A stretch of DNA of 64,000 bases from Aromatoleum toluvorans (GCF_012910905.1 NZ_WTVN01000001.1:1-64000), one strand, 5' to 3'. Numbered from the stretch's first letter, positions 50,528 through 59,744 are shown. Program-made: numbers and translations. Notes: generated by a model from the sequence alone, not told the origin.

Positions 50528-51429
50528 AGGTTGCTCGCCTTCAGGCCCGAGCCCGGAACGCGCTGGCCGGTCTCGTCATATTTGTATACCCCGTGCCCGG
50601 TCTTGCGCCCGTAACGGCCGGCCGCCACCATCTTGATGATCAGCGGGCAGGGACGGAACTTCTCGCCGAGCGTCGAATGGAGATAGCGCAGCACCGACAG
50701 GCGCGTATCCCAGCCGGTCAGGTCACCCAGCTCGAGCGGCCCCATCGGGTGGTTGAAACCCATCCGCAGCGCGGTGTCGATGTCCTCTGCGCTGGCGGTG
50801 CCTTCCTGCAGCATCCACATCGCTTCGTTCCCCAGCATCGCGGACATGCGGCTAGTGGTCAGGCCGGGGGACTCATTCACCAGGATCGAGGTCTTGCCGA
50901 TCGCATCGCACCATTCGCGGCTGGTCGCGACAGTGGCTTCGTCGGTCGCGATACCGAGCACCAGCTCGACGAGCTTCATCTTGTGCACCGGGTTGAAGAA
51001 GTGCATGCCGATGACGCGCTCGGGACATGGCACCGACGCGGCAATCTCGGTGACGCTGAGCGCCGATGTGTTGGTCGCGATCACCGCGTTCGCGGCCAGC
51101 ACGGGAACTGCCTCGCCCAGCACCGCCTTCTTGACCGCGAGATTCTCCGAGACGGTCTCGATCAGGAGGTGCGCACCTTCGGCCGCCTGTTTCAACACGG
51201 TATTGGTGGAAAGACGCGCTTTGGCGGCGTCGGCCACATCCACCGCGAGCTTTCCGAGCTTCACGCCACCATCCAGGATGCCGTGGATGTTCTTCTCCGC
51301 CCTGGCGAGTGCCTCTGCGCTGGTATCCACCAGTTGCGTCGCGAAGCCGCTGCTCGCGAACGCATGCGCGATTCCGGTACCCATCAGGCCGGCACCGACC
51401 ACCACAACCTTGTGATTCTTGTCGAGCAT
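50524..51429 (-). CDS. 3-hydroxyacyl-CoA dehydrogenase
   Basis: This 301-residue classical HAD family enzyme has the NAD motif VVVVGAGLMGTGIAHAFASS, the catalytic His region GMHFFNPVHKMKLVE and the C-terminal domain MGPLELGDLTGWDTRLSVLR. ATG 51429 has AAGGAGG eight bases upstream; the frame extends to 51747 inside the FAH gene. It oxidises 3-hydroxyacyl-CoA with NAD. It is a stand-alone HAD, unlike the incomplete fusion at 6362-7762. Confidence 0.95.
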   Translation of the reverse strand: MLDKNHKVVVVGAGLMGTGIAHAFASSGFATQLVDTSAEALARAEKNIHGILDGGVKLGKLAVDVADAAKARLSTNTVLKQAAEGAHLLIETVSENLAVKKAVLGEAVPVLAANAVIATNTSALSVTEIAASVPCPERVIGMHFFNPVHKMKLVELVLGIATDEATVATSREWCDAIGKTSILVNESPGLTTSRMSAMLGNEAMWMLQEGTASAEDIDTALRMGFNHPMGPLELGDLTGWDTRLSVLRYLHSTLGEKFRPCPLIIKMVAAGRYGRKTGHGVYKYDETGQRVPGSGLKASNL

Positions 51430-51446
51430 TTGTCTTGCCTCCTTGC

Positions 51447-52319
51447 TCAGACGCCGGGTTTGGGCCCGACGACGTTCGTGATCGTCCCGACCCCCTCGAT
51501 TCCGGCTTCGACGACGTCGCCGGGATTGAGGAATCGGCCCGTACCCTGTCCCACGCCAGCCGGCGATCCAGTAAACAGGATGTCGCCGGGCGCGAAACTG
51601 GAACGCTCTTCGACGAACTTCACCAGCTGCGCGACGTTCCACGTCATCTCGCCGGTATTGCCGTCCTGGCGCGTCTCGCCGTTCACCTTCAGGGTCAGTC
51701 GCAGCTTCGGGCTCCCCTCCGGGAACTCGTCGCGCGTCACGATCCACGGACCCACTCCCGTGCTGCGGTCCTGGCTTTTCGCCGCGAAGAGATCCATGCC
51801 GATGCCGGCCGGACCGCTGCGCTGCAGGTCGCGCGCCGATACATCGTTGCCCACGGCATAGCCGAGAACGCTGGCGAGCGGGTCTTCCGGGTCGACCGGC
51901 ACATCCCCCACGATGACGACGAGTTCGACCTCATGATCGAGTTCGTTCGTCAACGGCGGATAGCGGATCGGATCATTGGCACCGATCAGGGCGCCGTACG
52001 CCTTGAGGAACGCGATCGGCTGCGGGGGAGACTTCAGGCCGAAGTCGTCGGCCAAATGCTTCGCGTAGTTCGCGCCCGCGACGACGACCCGATTGACCGG
52101 CTCGATCGGCGGCAGCAGCCTTACCGAATCGAGCGGCCGGGCATCGCCGTCGGGCGTCAGCAGCGAATGTGCTGCTCCGCCCTGCCCCGCGGCAATCGCG
52201 CGGGTCAAGGCAGGCCCCCAATCCGCGAAGCTGCCGACGATCGGGGTGACCGTGCGGGCTTCGGCATTGACCACGGCCCAGAATGGCGCGCCGCTATCGC
52301 TGCAGCGCGCGAGCTTCAT
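51447..52319 (-). CDS. Fumarylacetoacetate hydrolase-family protein
   Basis: This 290-residue FAH-fold protein has the metal-binding acidic motif LDHEVELVVIVG and the NDVSARDLQ motif, with FLPG-like region ILFTGSPAGVG and the terminal beta domain (FLNPGDVVEAGIEGVG). Members hydrolyse or decarboxylate ring-cleavage products (for example 2-hydroxypentadienoate hydratases or acylpyruvases). Its start overlaps the amidohydrolase stop (ATGA). The second FAH at 61312-62298 is more divergent. Confidence 0.93.
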   Translation of the reverse strand: MKLARCSDSGAPFWAVVNAEARTVTPIVGSFADWGPALTRAIAAGQGGAAHSLLTPDGDARPLDSVRLLPPIEPVNRVVVAGANYAKHLADDFGLKSPPQPIAFLKAYGALIGANDPIRYPPLTNELDHEVELVVIVGDVPVDPEDPLASVLGYAVGNDVSARDLQRSGPAGIGMDLFAAKSQDRSTGVGPWIVTRDEFPEGSPKLRLTLKVNGETRQDGNTGEMTWNVAQLVKFVEERSSFAPGDILFTGSPAGVGQGTGRFLNPGDVVEAGIEGVGTITNVVGPKPGV

Positions 52320-53407
52320 GCTGCCACCTCGGCCTTTGCGATGGAGCCTACTTTCGCCGGGTCGAGGTGGAGCAGTTCGCAGGCATTCTTCCAGCGGATC
52401 TTCTGCAGATCCTCCTCCGAAAGGCGCAGGCCTTCGGTGAGGTCGTGACGCACCGCATCACTGCCTCCGAAGTTCGAACCGTAGAGGATGCGGTCGGCGC
52501 CGATGACGTCGATCAGCGCCTGACGCATCGGCAGTTCGTGCAGTTCCACGTCGAACCAGAAGTTGCGCATGTACTCCAGTACAGGCTTCTTGTTGTGGTA
52601 CGTGTCGAGGTTGGGGTTGGTTTGCGCCAGTCGGCCGAGCTGATAAGGCACATAGCCGCCGCCGTGCGTGATATAGACCTTGAGCTTGGGGAAGCGGTCG
52701 AACACACCGCCGTTCACCAGGTACCAGAAGGCCTTCGTCTCGTCGTAGTTCATGCCGACGATGGCCGTGGTTTCGTAGCGGTCGGTGTTGGCCTTGTTGC
52801 CCCACGTGACCGACTGGTTATAGCCATGCACGAACATCGGCAGGTCGAGGTCGCACAGGGCCTCCCACACCGGATCCATCTCAGGCGAATCGAACTCCAG
52901 GCCGCCGAAATTCGAACCACCCGCACCCAGACCCTTTGCGCCCAGTTGGGTGCACGCGCGGCGAATTTCCTTGGCCGCCTCTTTCGGATCCTGCAGGGGC
53001 GCCTGCGCCCAGAACATCAGCCGGTCGGACGCCGCCGAGCAGTATTCGGCGAGCACGTCGTTGACCTTGCGCGAGAACGGGATCGCGTAGTCGAGCTCCG
53101 TCCAGTACATGTAGCAATGCGAAGGCACCGAGACGACCTGGGCGTTCTGGCCGGCTGTATCCATCCCCGCCAGGCGCGTCTTGGGGTCGCGCCAGCGGCT
53201 CATGTAGTCCTGCACGTTCAGGGCATTGCCCTCGGCCTTCGCTTTGCGCAAGGCGGCTTTTCGCTCGGGCGCGCCGAGTGTGAGGATCCAGTCGCCGACG
53301 CGAAGCTTGATGTCGCCGTCGGGCTGCGACTCGAAAGCCGGCCCCCAATAGGGGTGCTGGTCGTAGTAATCCGGATGGGGGGCGTGGGCGTGGAGGTCGA
53401 TGAGCAT
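52316..53407 (-). CDS. Amidohydrolase-2 family protein (ACMSD-like)
   Basis: This 363-residue protein has HxH near the start (IDLHAHAPHP), FVHGYNQS, and a second His in ITHGGGYVP. At the position of the usual catalytic Asp (GSDFP-like), it reads YGSNFGGSDA, with Asn. The Asp two residues later may substitute or activity may be altered. ATG 53407 has CTGGGAGA upstream. It heads the FAH/HAD/thiolase/SDR operon, about 160 bases downstream of the palindrome at 53565-53599. Roles include hydrolysis or decarboxylation of a ring-opened acid. Confidence 0.9.
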   Translation of the reverse strand: MLIDLHAHAPHPDYYDQHPYWGPAFESQPDGDIKLRVGDWILTLGAPERKAALRKAKAEGNALNVQDYMSRWRDPKTRLAGMDTAGQNAQVVSVPSHCYMYWTELDYAIPFSRKVNDVLAEYCSAASDRLMFWAQAPLQDPKEAAKEIRRACTQLGAKGLGAGGSNFGGLEFDSPEMDPVWEALCDLDLPMFVHGYNQSVTWGNKANTDRYETTAIVGMNYDETKAFWYLVNGGVFDRFPKLKVYITHGGGYVPYQLGRLAQTNPNLDTYHNKKPVLEYMRNFWFDVELHELPMRQALIDVIGADRILYGSNFGGSDAVRHDLTEGLRLSEEDLQKIRWKNACELLHLDPAKVGSIAKAEVAA

Positions 53408-53564
53408 GTGGTGTCTCCCAGTGCAGGTTGGTGGAACCTGCCGAGTGCCGCAATCGCGGACGGGAGCATCGATGCGCCGGACGGACCTCGCCTGGCTATC
53501 GGGGATTTGTCTCCTGCCTGCGACACTCGACCGGTGTCTTTGCAACGATGAGATTCATCATGCC

Positions 53565-53599
53565 AAACATAAACAGATTTTGCAAATCTGTTTATGTTT
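53565..53599. promoter_or_regulatory. 35-bp perfect inverted repeat, candidate TetR operator
   Basis: Arms AAACATAAACAGATTT and AAATCTGTTTATGTTT (16 bp each) flank a 3-base centre. The core TAAACAGA-N9-TCTGTTTA matches the site at 63166-63190. It overlaps the end of the TetR gene and lies upstream of the amidohydrolase operon. On the plus strand it is followed by a T-rich run, so a terminator role is also possible. Confidence 0.7.
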
Positions 53600-54293
53600 T
53601 TTCTTTTTCGCGGCGTCGAGAGCCCGTGAAACGTGCCGGCGCAGCTACCTGGACAGCGTCATCGCCCTTGGTGGCAGGAAAACCGATCAGCGAGCGCACG
53701 AGACGCTCGATGCGCGCCGTGCCTTCGTTTGCGCGCTCATTGGGGACGAGCTGTTCGCTCAATACGTAGCGGATCAGCATTTCGCACACGAGCTCGCGAT
53801 CGATGCTGATGCCGAGACGCCCATCCCAGGCGTCGAAGACGGTCCTGAGGACGTCCTGCAAGCGCACACGCGCGTCGTTGAAGACGCGGCGAAAAAAGCT
53901 CATCGCATAATCGGGCGCCACCACCAGCAGACGCCGCGCCTGTCCGTGCGCCGCGTAGTGCTCCAGGTAACCGATCAGGGCGCGAAATTTCTCGTCGGGG
54001 TCGTCGTAAGGGGCGGTGACTTCCTGCATCGCGCTGTGAAAACCCTCGCGTTTGTGGCGCGAAAACGCATCGAGCAGATCATCCTGCGAGGAGAAATAGC
54101 GGTAGAACGTGCCCCGCGAGACACCTGCGTCGTCGCACACATCGATGATGGAAATGCGCTCGGCACCTGCCCGGAGGATGATCCTTTCCGTCGATGCCAG
54201 GATTCGTGCAATGGTCGCATCCGAGCGGCGATTGCGCCGAGCGGACTCCATTACCGGTCCGTCTTCAGCGACTGCCTCGGTTTCGTCGTTCAT
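53592..54293 (-). CDS. TetR-family transcriptional regulator
   Basis: This 233-residue regulator has an N-terminal HTH (RIILRAGAERISIIDVCDDA, GVSRGTFYRYFSSQDDLLDA) and a helical ligand-binding domain, with a basic C-terminal tail (RFTGSRRREKEKT). ATG 54293 follows a weak AAGGCA. It sits between a downstream catabolic operon (amidohydrolase onward) and the SDR at 54355, all on the minus strand. It is the most obvious candidate to bind the palindromes at 53565-53599 and 63166-63190, probably as a repressor released by a CoA ester or ring metabolite (inference). Confidence 0.93.
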   Translation of the reverse strand: MNDETEAVAEDGPVMESARRNRRSDATIARILASTERIILRAGAERISIIDVCDDAGVSRGTFYRYFSSQDDLLDAFSRHKREGFHSAMQEVTAPYDDPDEKFRALIGYLEHYAAHGQARRLLVVAPDYAMSFFRRVFNDARVRLQDVLRTVFDAWDGRLGISIDRELVCEMLIRYVLSEQLVPNERANEGTARIERLVRSLIGFPATKGDDAVQVAAPARFTGSRRREKEKT

Positions 54294-54354
54294 GCCTGTG
54301 CCTTGGGAATGGACGGACCGCGGGGCGAACCGCAGGGCCCGCCAGAAATTCGAT

Positions 54355-55155
54355 TCAGTATTCGCGCACCGGCACATCCGCCGGACGCGAGTTGTAGCCC
54401 GGCAAGTGCAGGCCGCCGTCGACATGCAGCATTTCGCCGGTGACATAGCGGGACATGTCCGATGCGAGAAAGACCACAACGGGGCCGATGTCGAGTTCCG
54501 GATCGCCACACCGGCCGAGGGGGCGCATCGCGGCGGAGCGTTCGGCGAAACCAGGGTTCTCCGCGGCCAACTTGTTGAAGGTCGCTCCCATTGCCGTCGG
54601 TGCGACGGCATTCACAGTGATGTTGAAACGCCCCCATTCCGCCGCCGCACTGCGCGTGAGGCCGACGATGCCGCCCTTCGCCGTGTTGTAGTCGGCATGC
54701 AGCCACGCGCCGATCTCGACGTCGATCGAGTAGAAATTGACGATCTTCCCGCCCCCGCGCGCCCGCATGTGCGGCAGCGACGCCTGCATCGCCCACCACG
54801 ACGCCTTGATCGTCGAGGTCAGCGTCTGCTCGAGCATTTCGTCCGTCTTGTCTTCGAGGCGCACGTTCGGCGTCGGAACGAAGGCGTTGTTCACGAGGAT
54901 GTCCAGCCCGCCGAAATGGGCGACTGCCGCCTCGATCGCTCCCGTCACGGACGCCTTCTGCATCACGTCGGTACGCACGAACAGCGCCCGCCCGCCCAAC
55001 TCCTCGAGTTCGCGCGCCACTTGAGTTCCAGTCTCTTCGTTGATCTCCGCGATCACCACGGCTGCCCCCTCGCGCGCGAAGCTGTGCGCCACGCCGCGCC
55101 CGATGCCGCCGCCGGCCCCGGTAATCAACGCAACCTTGTCCTTCAGCAAACCCAT
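54355..55155 (-). CDS. SDR family oxidoreductase
   Basis: This 266-residue SDR has TGAGGGIGRGVAHSFA, NNAF, YSI in NFYSIDVEIG and the catalytic YNTAK, with C-terminal GEMLHVDGGLHLPGYN. ATG 55155 has CGAGGAGAC upstream; in-frame codons to 55203 precede it without a site. It probably dehydrogenates an alcohol intermediate. It diverges from the DUF2889 gene, and TetR lies 61 bases downstream. Confidence 0.93.
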   Translation of the reverse strand: MGLLKDKVALITGAGGGIGRGVAHSFAREGAAVVIAEINEETGTQVARELEELGGRALFVRTDVMQKASVTGAIEAAVAHFGGLDILVNNAFVPTPNVRLEDKTDEMLEQTLTSTIKASWWAMQASLPHMRARGGGKIVNFYSIDVEIGAWLHADYNTAKGGIVGLTRSAAAEWGRFNITVNAVAPTAMGATFNKLAAENPGFAERSAAMRPLGRCGDPELDIGPVVVFLASDMSRYVTGEMLHVDGGLHLPGYNSRPADVPVREY

Positions 55156-55171
55156 TTTCGTCTCCTCGCAT

Positions 55172-55201
55172 TTATTGCACACTATTTTTGTTATTGTACA
55201 C
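55172..55201. repeat. Direct repeat in a divergent promoter region
   Basis: TTATTGCACAC (55172-55182) and TTATTGTACAC (55191-55201) form two direct repeats of 19-base period in the 85-base gap between the SDR and DUF2889 starts. They may bind a regulator or overlap -35/-10 elements. Confidence 0.45.
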
Positions 55202-55240
55202 ATTCATAAGAAAGAAACACTTCCAACGGAAGCCATTGCA

Positions 55241-55984
55241 ATGCCCTCCTTTTGCCGACGGATCCAGCTTGAAGGCCGCCAGACCAGCCAAGCGGGCGAA
55301 GTCCGTGCCGTCCTCGAAGACGACTTTCACCACTTCCGCGTCGCGCTGCGTCATCGCCTCGGCCGCGTGAGCGAGATCTCCGCCGAGGCTCCGCGACATC
55401 CGTTCACCGAGTGCCCGAATGCCGCCGCACCGCTGAACGCACTACTCGGCATGCAGCTGGAACCCATCGCCAGCGCAGTAACCCGCCATACCGACGCCAG
55501 CCTGCAGTGCACGCACATGTTCGACCTCGCCGGCCTCGCGATCGCCGCAGCGGCGCGGGGCATCACCCATCGCCGCTTCGACATCGAAATTCCCCGTCAT
55601 GTCGACGGCGGTTCGCACGCCCGTCTGGTCCGTGACGACGGCTTGCGGCTCGACTGGGAAGTGCAGGAACGTACGATCGTGTCCCCCCCGCCCTATGCCG
55701 GCATCGACATGCGCCAAGGCATGGCGCGCTGGGCGCTCAGCAGTCTCGCGCCCGACGAGGCGGAAGCGGCCCTCGTGCTGCGCCGCTGTGCGCTGATCGC
55801 GCTCGGACGCCTGCGGGACATCGACAAGGACTTGCACGCCCGCCCGAGCGGCCGTTGCTTCGCGCAGCAACCCGAACGCGCGCCCCAGGCGATTCGCATC
55901 GTGGGCTCGACCGGGGACTTCACCGCGCATCCTGAACGCCTTTGCCGCGACGACCAGTCCTGGCTCCACGCTTTCGCAGAGTAA
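55241..55984 (+). CDS. DUF2889 family protein
   Basis: This 247-residue protein matches DUF2889: IQLEGRQTSQAGEVRAVLED followed by DFHHFRVALRH near the start, then TECPNAAAPLNALLGM, and THMFDLAGLAIAAAARG in the middle. ATG 55241 follows a modest ACGGAAG site; the frame is open upstream to 55040 but overlaps the divergent SDR. The family is of unknown biochemical role and recurs beside aromatic and steroid catabolic genes. It is transcribed alone on the plus strand between minus-strand operons. Confidence 0.83.
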   Translation: MPSFCRRIQLEGRQTSQAGEVRAVLEDDFHHFRVALRHRLGRVSEISAEAPRHPFTECPNAAAPLNALLGMQLEPIASAVTRHTDASLQCTHMFDLAGLAIAAAARGITHRRFDIEIPRHVDGGSHARLVRDDGLRLDWEVQERTIVSPPPYAGIDMRQGMARWALSSLAPDEAEAALVLRRCALIALGRLRDIDKDLHARPSGRCFAQQPERAPQAIRIVGSTGDFTAHPERLCRDDQSWLHAFAE

Positions 55985-56146
55985 GCGCGCGGTCGAGGTG
56001 TCGTCGCGAGCGCCACATGGCGGCCTTCGCCGCTGGACGTCGATCAGCATGTGATCTGCCTCCCACGTGGCGTGCTGCGGCCGGCACGACGGACGCCGGC
56101 ATGCGATCGGCGCCCCGATTTGCCGGCCGAGCAGCACACCGGACGA

Positions 56147-57382
56147 TCAGGGCCGGTTGGCCGCTTCCCAGGCTTTCAGATCGAAGTCGGGCGCAGCGGC
56201 GGCAGCGGGCGTGAGCGCGGGGGGGCGTGCGAGGATCTTGCGTGCAAACACGTGATCGCCGGGACGGTTGCAGGACTCGACCGCGATCAGCTCCTCCCCG
56301 CGGAAGCACAGCACCGAGAGCTGTTGCGCGGCGGCGTCACCCAGCGTCACGTAGTTGTCTGCCCCGATCGACAGACCTGCGATCTGCAGCTTGAGATTGC
56401 CCTGGTCGGTCCAGAACCAGGGCAGCGCTGTGTATGGGGTGGGTTTGCCCACGAGGCGGGCCGCGATGAGCTTGCCTTGGTCGACCGCGTTCTGTACGGA
56501 CTCGAGGCGAGTCAGATTTTCGCCGTTTTGCACGCACGGGAAGGCGGCGACGTCACCCAGCGCCGAGATGTGCGGGTCCGAAGTCAGGAGACTGGAATTG
56601 ACGCGAATCCCGTTATCGATGTCGAGTCCGGCCTCGAGCGCGAGCTGCACGTTGGGAATCACGCCGATGCCGTAGACGACCAGCTCGGCAGGCAGGCGTC
56701 GTCCGTCCGATGTCGTCACGGCGCTCACCTTGCCGTCCTCGCCTTCCAGCTCCGCCAGCCCGGTACGGAAGTTGAACTTCACGCCCCAGCCTTGATGTGC
56801 GGCACGGAAGAGCTCCGACATCTGCGGGGACACTGCCCGGGCCATCGGGCGGTCGCCGAGTTCAAGCACTTCGACCGCAGCCCCTTCGGCCGCCGCCACC
56901 GCGGCGAACTCCAGACCGATGAAGCCGGCTCCGATCACGACGACATTCCTGGCCTGCTTCACCAGCGGCGACAAGAGGTCGGCATCCGCCTTGGTCTTGA
57001 TGCCGAAGATACCGCTCAGCGTCGAACCCGGCACGTTGAGCGGCCGATTGTGGGCACCCGTCGCGAGCACCAGATGGCCGAAGTCGAGCGCACTCCCCGA
57101 GTCGAGCATGACACGACGGTTCTGCCGATCGATCGCCGCTACGCGGTCATGGACGAGCTCGATGCGCTGATCGGCGTAGAAGGTCTCCGGCCTGAAGAGC
57201 ATCGCAGTGGCGTTGATCTTGCCGAGAAGGTAGGCCTTCGACAGGGGCGGCCGTTGGTAAGGCAGACCGGGCTCGTCGTTCACGAGCACGATGCGGCCCC
57301 TGAAACCTTCCTGGCGCAGCGAAATCGCCACTTGCACGCCCCCGTGCCCCGCCCCCACGATCACCACTGAATCGAGCGACAT
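56147..57382 (-). CDS. FAD/NAD(P)-dependent ferredoxin reductase (Rieske oxygenase electron supply)
   Basis: This 411-residue reductase has GAGHGG near residue 10, the second Rossmann motif VVVIGAGFIGLEFA, YQRPPLSKAYLLG and the SALGDVAAF motif. ATG 57382 has AAGGAGACGG upstream. A [2Fe-2S] ferredoxin gene lies 37 bases upstream, and the ring-hydroxylating alpha and beta genes belong to the same minus-strand series. Together they make a complete oxygenase-ferredoxin-reductase system. It is paralogous to 4701-5933. Confidence 0.94.
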   Translation of the reverse strand: MSLDSVVIVGAGHGGVQVAISLRQEGFRGRIVLVNDEPGLPYQRPPLSKAYLLGKINATAMLFRPETFYADQRIELVHDRVAAIDRQNRRVMLDSGSALDFGHLVLATGAHNRPLNVPGSTLSGIFGIKTKADADLLSPLVKQARNVVVIGAGFIGLEFAAVAAAEGAAVEVLELGDRPMARAVSPQMSELFRAAHQGWGVKFNFRTGLAELEGEDGKVSAVTTSDGRRLPAELVVYGIGVIPNVQLALEAGLDIDNGIRVNSSLLTSDPHISALGDVAAFPCVQNGENLTRLESVQNAVDQGKLIAARLVGKPTPYTALPWFWTDQGNLKLQIAGLSIGADNYVTLGDAAAQQLSVLCFRGEELIAVESCNRPGDHVFARKILARPPALTPAAAAAPDFDLKAWEAANRP

Positions 57383-57419
57383 CTTCCCGTCTCCTTGTCG
57401 TTTTTTTAGATCGCCGTCT

Positions 57420-57740
57420 TCAGAACTGCGCAGCCGGCAGGCGCAGCGTGAGGCCGTCCATGTCCGCTCCGACGACCAGCTGGCACGTGAGCCGACTGGT
57501 GGGCTGGCGCTCGACGACGTTCTCGAGCATGTCGTATTCGGTGCCTTCGGCGGGCGCAAAACGCTCCACCCAGGCTTCGTCCACGTAAGCGTGGCAGCTG
57601 GCGCAGGCGCAGGCGCCGCCACAGTCACCGGGAATGCCGGGAACGCCGGCAAAGGTCGCGGCCTGCATGGCCGACTGGCCGACTTCGGCGTGCACTTCGT
57701 GCCGGGTGCCGTTGTGTTCGATGAAGGTAATCGTGGGCAT
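57420..57740 (-). CDS. [2Fe-2S] ferredoxin, adrenodoxin/putidaredoxin type
   Basis: This 106-residue ferredoxin has ligands C40, C46, C49 (CGGACACASC) and C86 (LTCQLV). The positions are identical to those in 5981-6298. It is unusual for a plant/adrenodoxin-type rather than a Rieske-type ferredoxin to serve a ring-hydroxylating oxygenase, but such combinations exist. It is located between the MFS and reductase genes of the second Rieske operon. Confidence 0.94.
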   Translation of the reverse strand: MPTITFIEHNGTRHEVHAEVGQSAMQAATFAGVPGIPGDCGGACACASCHAYVDEAWVERFAPAEGTEYDMLENVVERQPTSRLTCQLVVGADMDGLTLRLPAAQF

Positions 57741-57767
57741 TTATTTGCTCCGATGAGAGGGATGAAA

Positions 57768-59039
57768 TCAGGCCCGCTGCGCTTCGGCGTGCAGGGCAAA
57801 CTGGGGACTGCGCCCGAGCGTCAGCAACAATGACGCGCCGAGCAGGGTGGCCACGGTGCAATAGACGAGCATCGCAAAGTAGGTACCGGTGACACTCAGC
57901 ATCGCTGCAAACATCAGCGGCGCGGCTGCCGACGCTACCGTGATGAGCCCCTGATGCACGCCGAACAACCGGCCGTAATCCTTGAGGCCGAAGTAGCGCG
58001 CGATGAGGAAGGCCGCGATGTCGAACTCGGCGCCGGCGCCAAGTCCGACCAGCGCCGCGGCAAGACTCATGACAGCCGGATCGGTGGTTCCCGACAGGAA
58101 AATCAGACAACCCACCCCGGGCAGGGAAAGGCTCAAGGCCGCCACGCCGGGCGGCCACAGCCGATCGAGCAGGTAGCCGACCACCAGGCGACCGCAAATC
58201 AGCGCAATGCCGAAGTAACCGAAGACCAGGGTCGCATCCGCCGCCGACAGCCCCTTATCTCGCAACATCGGCACGGTACTGGTAACGAGGCCCACCACCG
58301 CCGACACGACCAGCGACAACGCCACATTGCAGATCCAGAATCGCGGCAGGAGCATTCCTTCCTGGAAGCTCACGCCGCTCCGCACCAGCGGCGGACCGTC
58401 GTCTGCCTTCGCGCCGCTCACCGCACGTTCGCCAGGCAGGCGGAACCACCATAGGGTCAGCGGCAGTCCCACCAGCACATTGAGCAGCGCCAGGATGACG
58501 AAGGCGGCCCGCCAGTCCCAGTTCTCGACCCCCCAACCCAACAGTCTCGGTACCAGCGCGGCGGTGATGCCGGTGCCCGAAAGCCCGATCGCGAGCGCCA
58601 GTCCGCGGTTGCGGTGAAACCAGAGATTGAGGAGTTGCGTCCACGTGACCGCCAGCGCACCCATGCCGATGATCGGGAGCAGGAAAAATGCTGCGTAGAG
58701 CGACCAGATCGAGCCGCCAATCTGCGTCGTCGCCAGATAGCCGAGCGCCATCAGCAGCAACGAAAGCACTGTCACGCGCTTCATGCCGAAACGCAGGTTG
58801 AGCCAGCCGACGAGTTGCAGGCCGAGCACGGCGCCGGCGAACAGGAAGGTTATTGCCGCCTGCAGCGAACCACGGTCCCAACCGAAAGCCTGCTGGAAGG
58901 GGATCACCAGGACGCCGAAGCCATACAGCAATGCGGCGTTGATACTGATCGCCACACCGATCACCGACAGAACCACGATCTGCCAGCCCTGCCTGAACTC
59001 GGTCAGATCGATCGCCGCGTGATTTCCGTTTAATGCCAT
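57768..59039 (-). CDS. MFS transporter (monocarboxylate/OFA-like)
   Basis: This 423-residue transporter has 12 predicted helices and the MFS loop 2-3 region LNLRFGMKRVTVLSLLLMAL. The start GWQIVVLSVIGVAISINAAL and the pattern WDWRAAFVILALLNVLVGLP resemble the OFA/monocarboxylate group (RhmT/MCT-like) that imports organic acids. It lies between the Rieske beta gene and the ferredoxin gene, so it probably imports the oxygenase substrate, likely an aromatic or alicyclic acid (inference). Confidence 0.92.
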   Translation of the reverse strand: MALNGNHAAIDLTEFRQGWQIVVLSVIGVAISINAALLYGFGVLVIPFQQAFGWDRGSLQAAITFLFAGAVLGLQLVGWLNLRFGMKRVTVLSLLLMALGYLATTQIGGSIWSLYAAFFLLPIIGMGALAVTWTQLLNLWFHRNRGLALAIGLSGTGITAALVPRLLGWGVENWDWRAAFVILALLNVLVGLPLTLWWFRLPGERAVSGAKADDGPPLVRSGVSFQEGMLLPRFWICNVALSLVVSAVVGLVTSTVPMLRDKGLSAADATLVFGYFGIALICGRLVVGYLLDRLWPPGVAALSLSLPGVGCLIFLSGTTDPAVMSLAAALVGLGAGAEFDIAAFLIARYFGLKDYGRLFGVHQGLITVASAAAPLMFAAMLSVTGTYFAMLVYCTVATLLGASLLLTLGRSPQFALHAEAQRA

Positions 59040-59141
59040 TTTTCTACTCCACTCCCCGTCCCGGCTCTCGTATCAGCCTCGTGGCGAAGGACAGATCGGG
59101 CACCGTCCGATCCGTAACCGGGCCGGCGGCGCCCGCGTTGC

Positions 59142-59705
59142 CTAGAGGAAGATCGCGAGGTTCGGCGTGCCCAGCACCGCCTGGTCGAGAATGACTTCGC
59201 GACGCACGAGCTTGAATCCCTCGCCATCGACACGCAGCAGATCGTTGCGCTCGCCGCTGATGAGATCCATATCCGGAAAGTCGAAACGGCTGCGTGTCAG
59301 CAGCAGATAGCTCACGACCGCGAACTCGTCGGGCCTGTCGGTAGCGAACACCTGCACGTTGCTGACCATGCGGCGGGTGCGCGAAGGGGGATCCTCGGCC
59401 CACGCGCTGCGCGTCTCGGTGAGCCGCATGATGCGCCCCATGATCGAGCGGTAGTTGTCGTGGTAGTGCTGCACCGTGCGGATAACCGACTGGGCCTGCT
59501 GGGACATCGGGCGGGTCTGCCGCAGAGGCACGGTGTAGACCAGGTCGGGCGCAAGCGTCGCGCCCCACTCCTTGAGACGGATCGTGTCGAGCAGCGTCGC
59601 TTCCTGATAGAGGAAACCGACGATGCGGTTATAGACTTCGGCCCCGACCGGGATCGGGTTTCCGATGACGGGGGCGTTCTCGGCAACTTGTTGTGCGGCG
59701 CTCAT
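59142..59705 (-). CDS. Ring-hydroxylating dioxygenase beta subunit (copy 2)
   Basis: This 187-residue NTF2-fold beta subunit aligns with 30417-30986 over its whole length: YNRIVGFLYQEATLLDTIRL, WAEDPPSRTRRMVSNVQV and the ending DQAVLGTPNLAIFL. It starts at ATG 59705 with AAGGAGCG and is 39 bases downstream of the alpha gene. It is the structural partner of alpha copy 2. Confidence 0.94.
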   Translation of the reverse strand: MSAAQQVAENAPVIGNPIPVGAEVYNRIVGFLYQEATLLDTIRLKEWGATLAPDLVYTVPLRQTRPMSQQAQSVIRTVQHYHDNYRSIMGRIMRLTETRSAWAEDPPSRTRRMVSNVQVFATDRPDEFAVVSYLLLTRSRFDFPDMDLISGERNDLLRVDGEGFKLVRREVILDQAVLGTPNLAIFL

Positions 59706-59744
59706 GTGTCGCTCCTTCGAAGGTGTTGGGTCGGACCGGACGGC

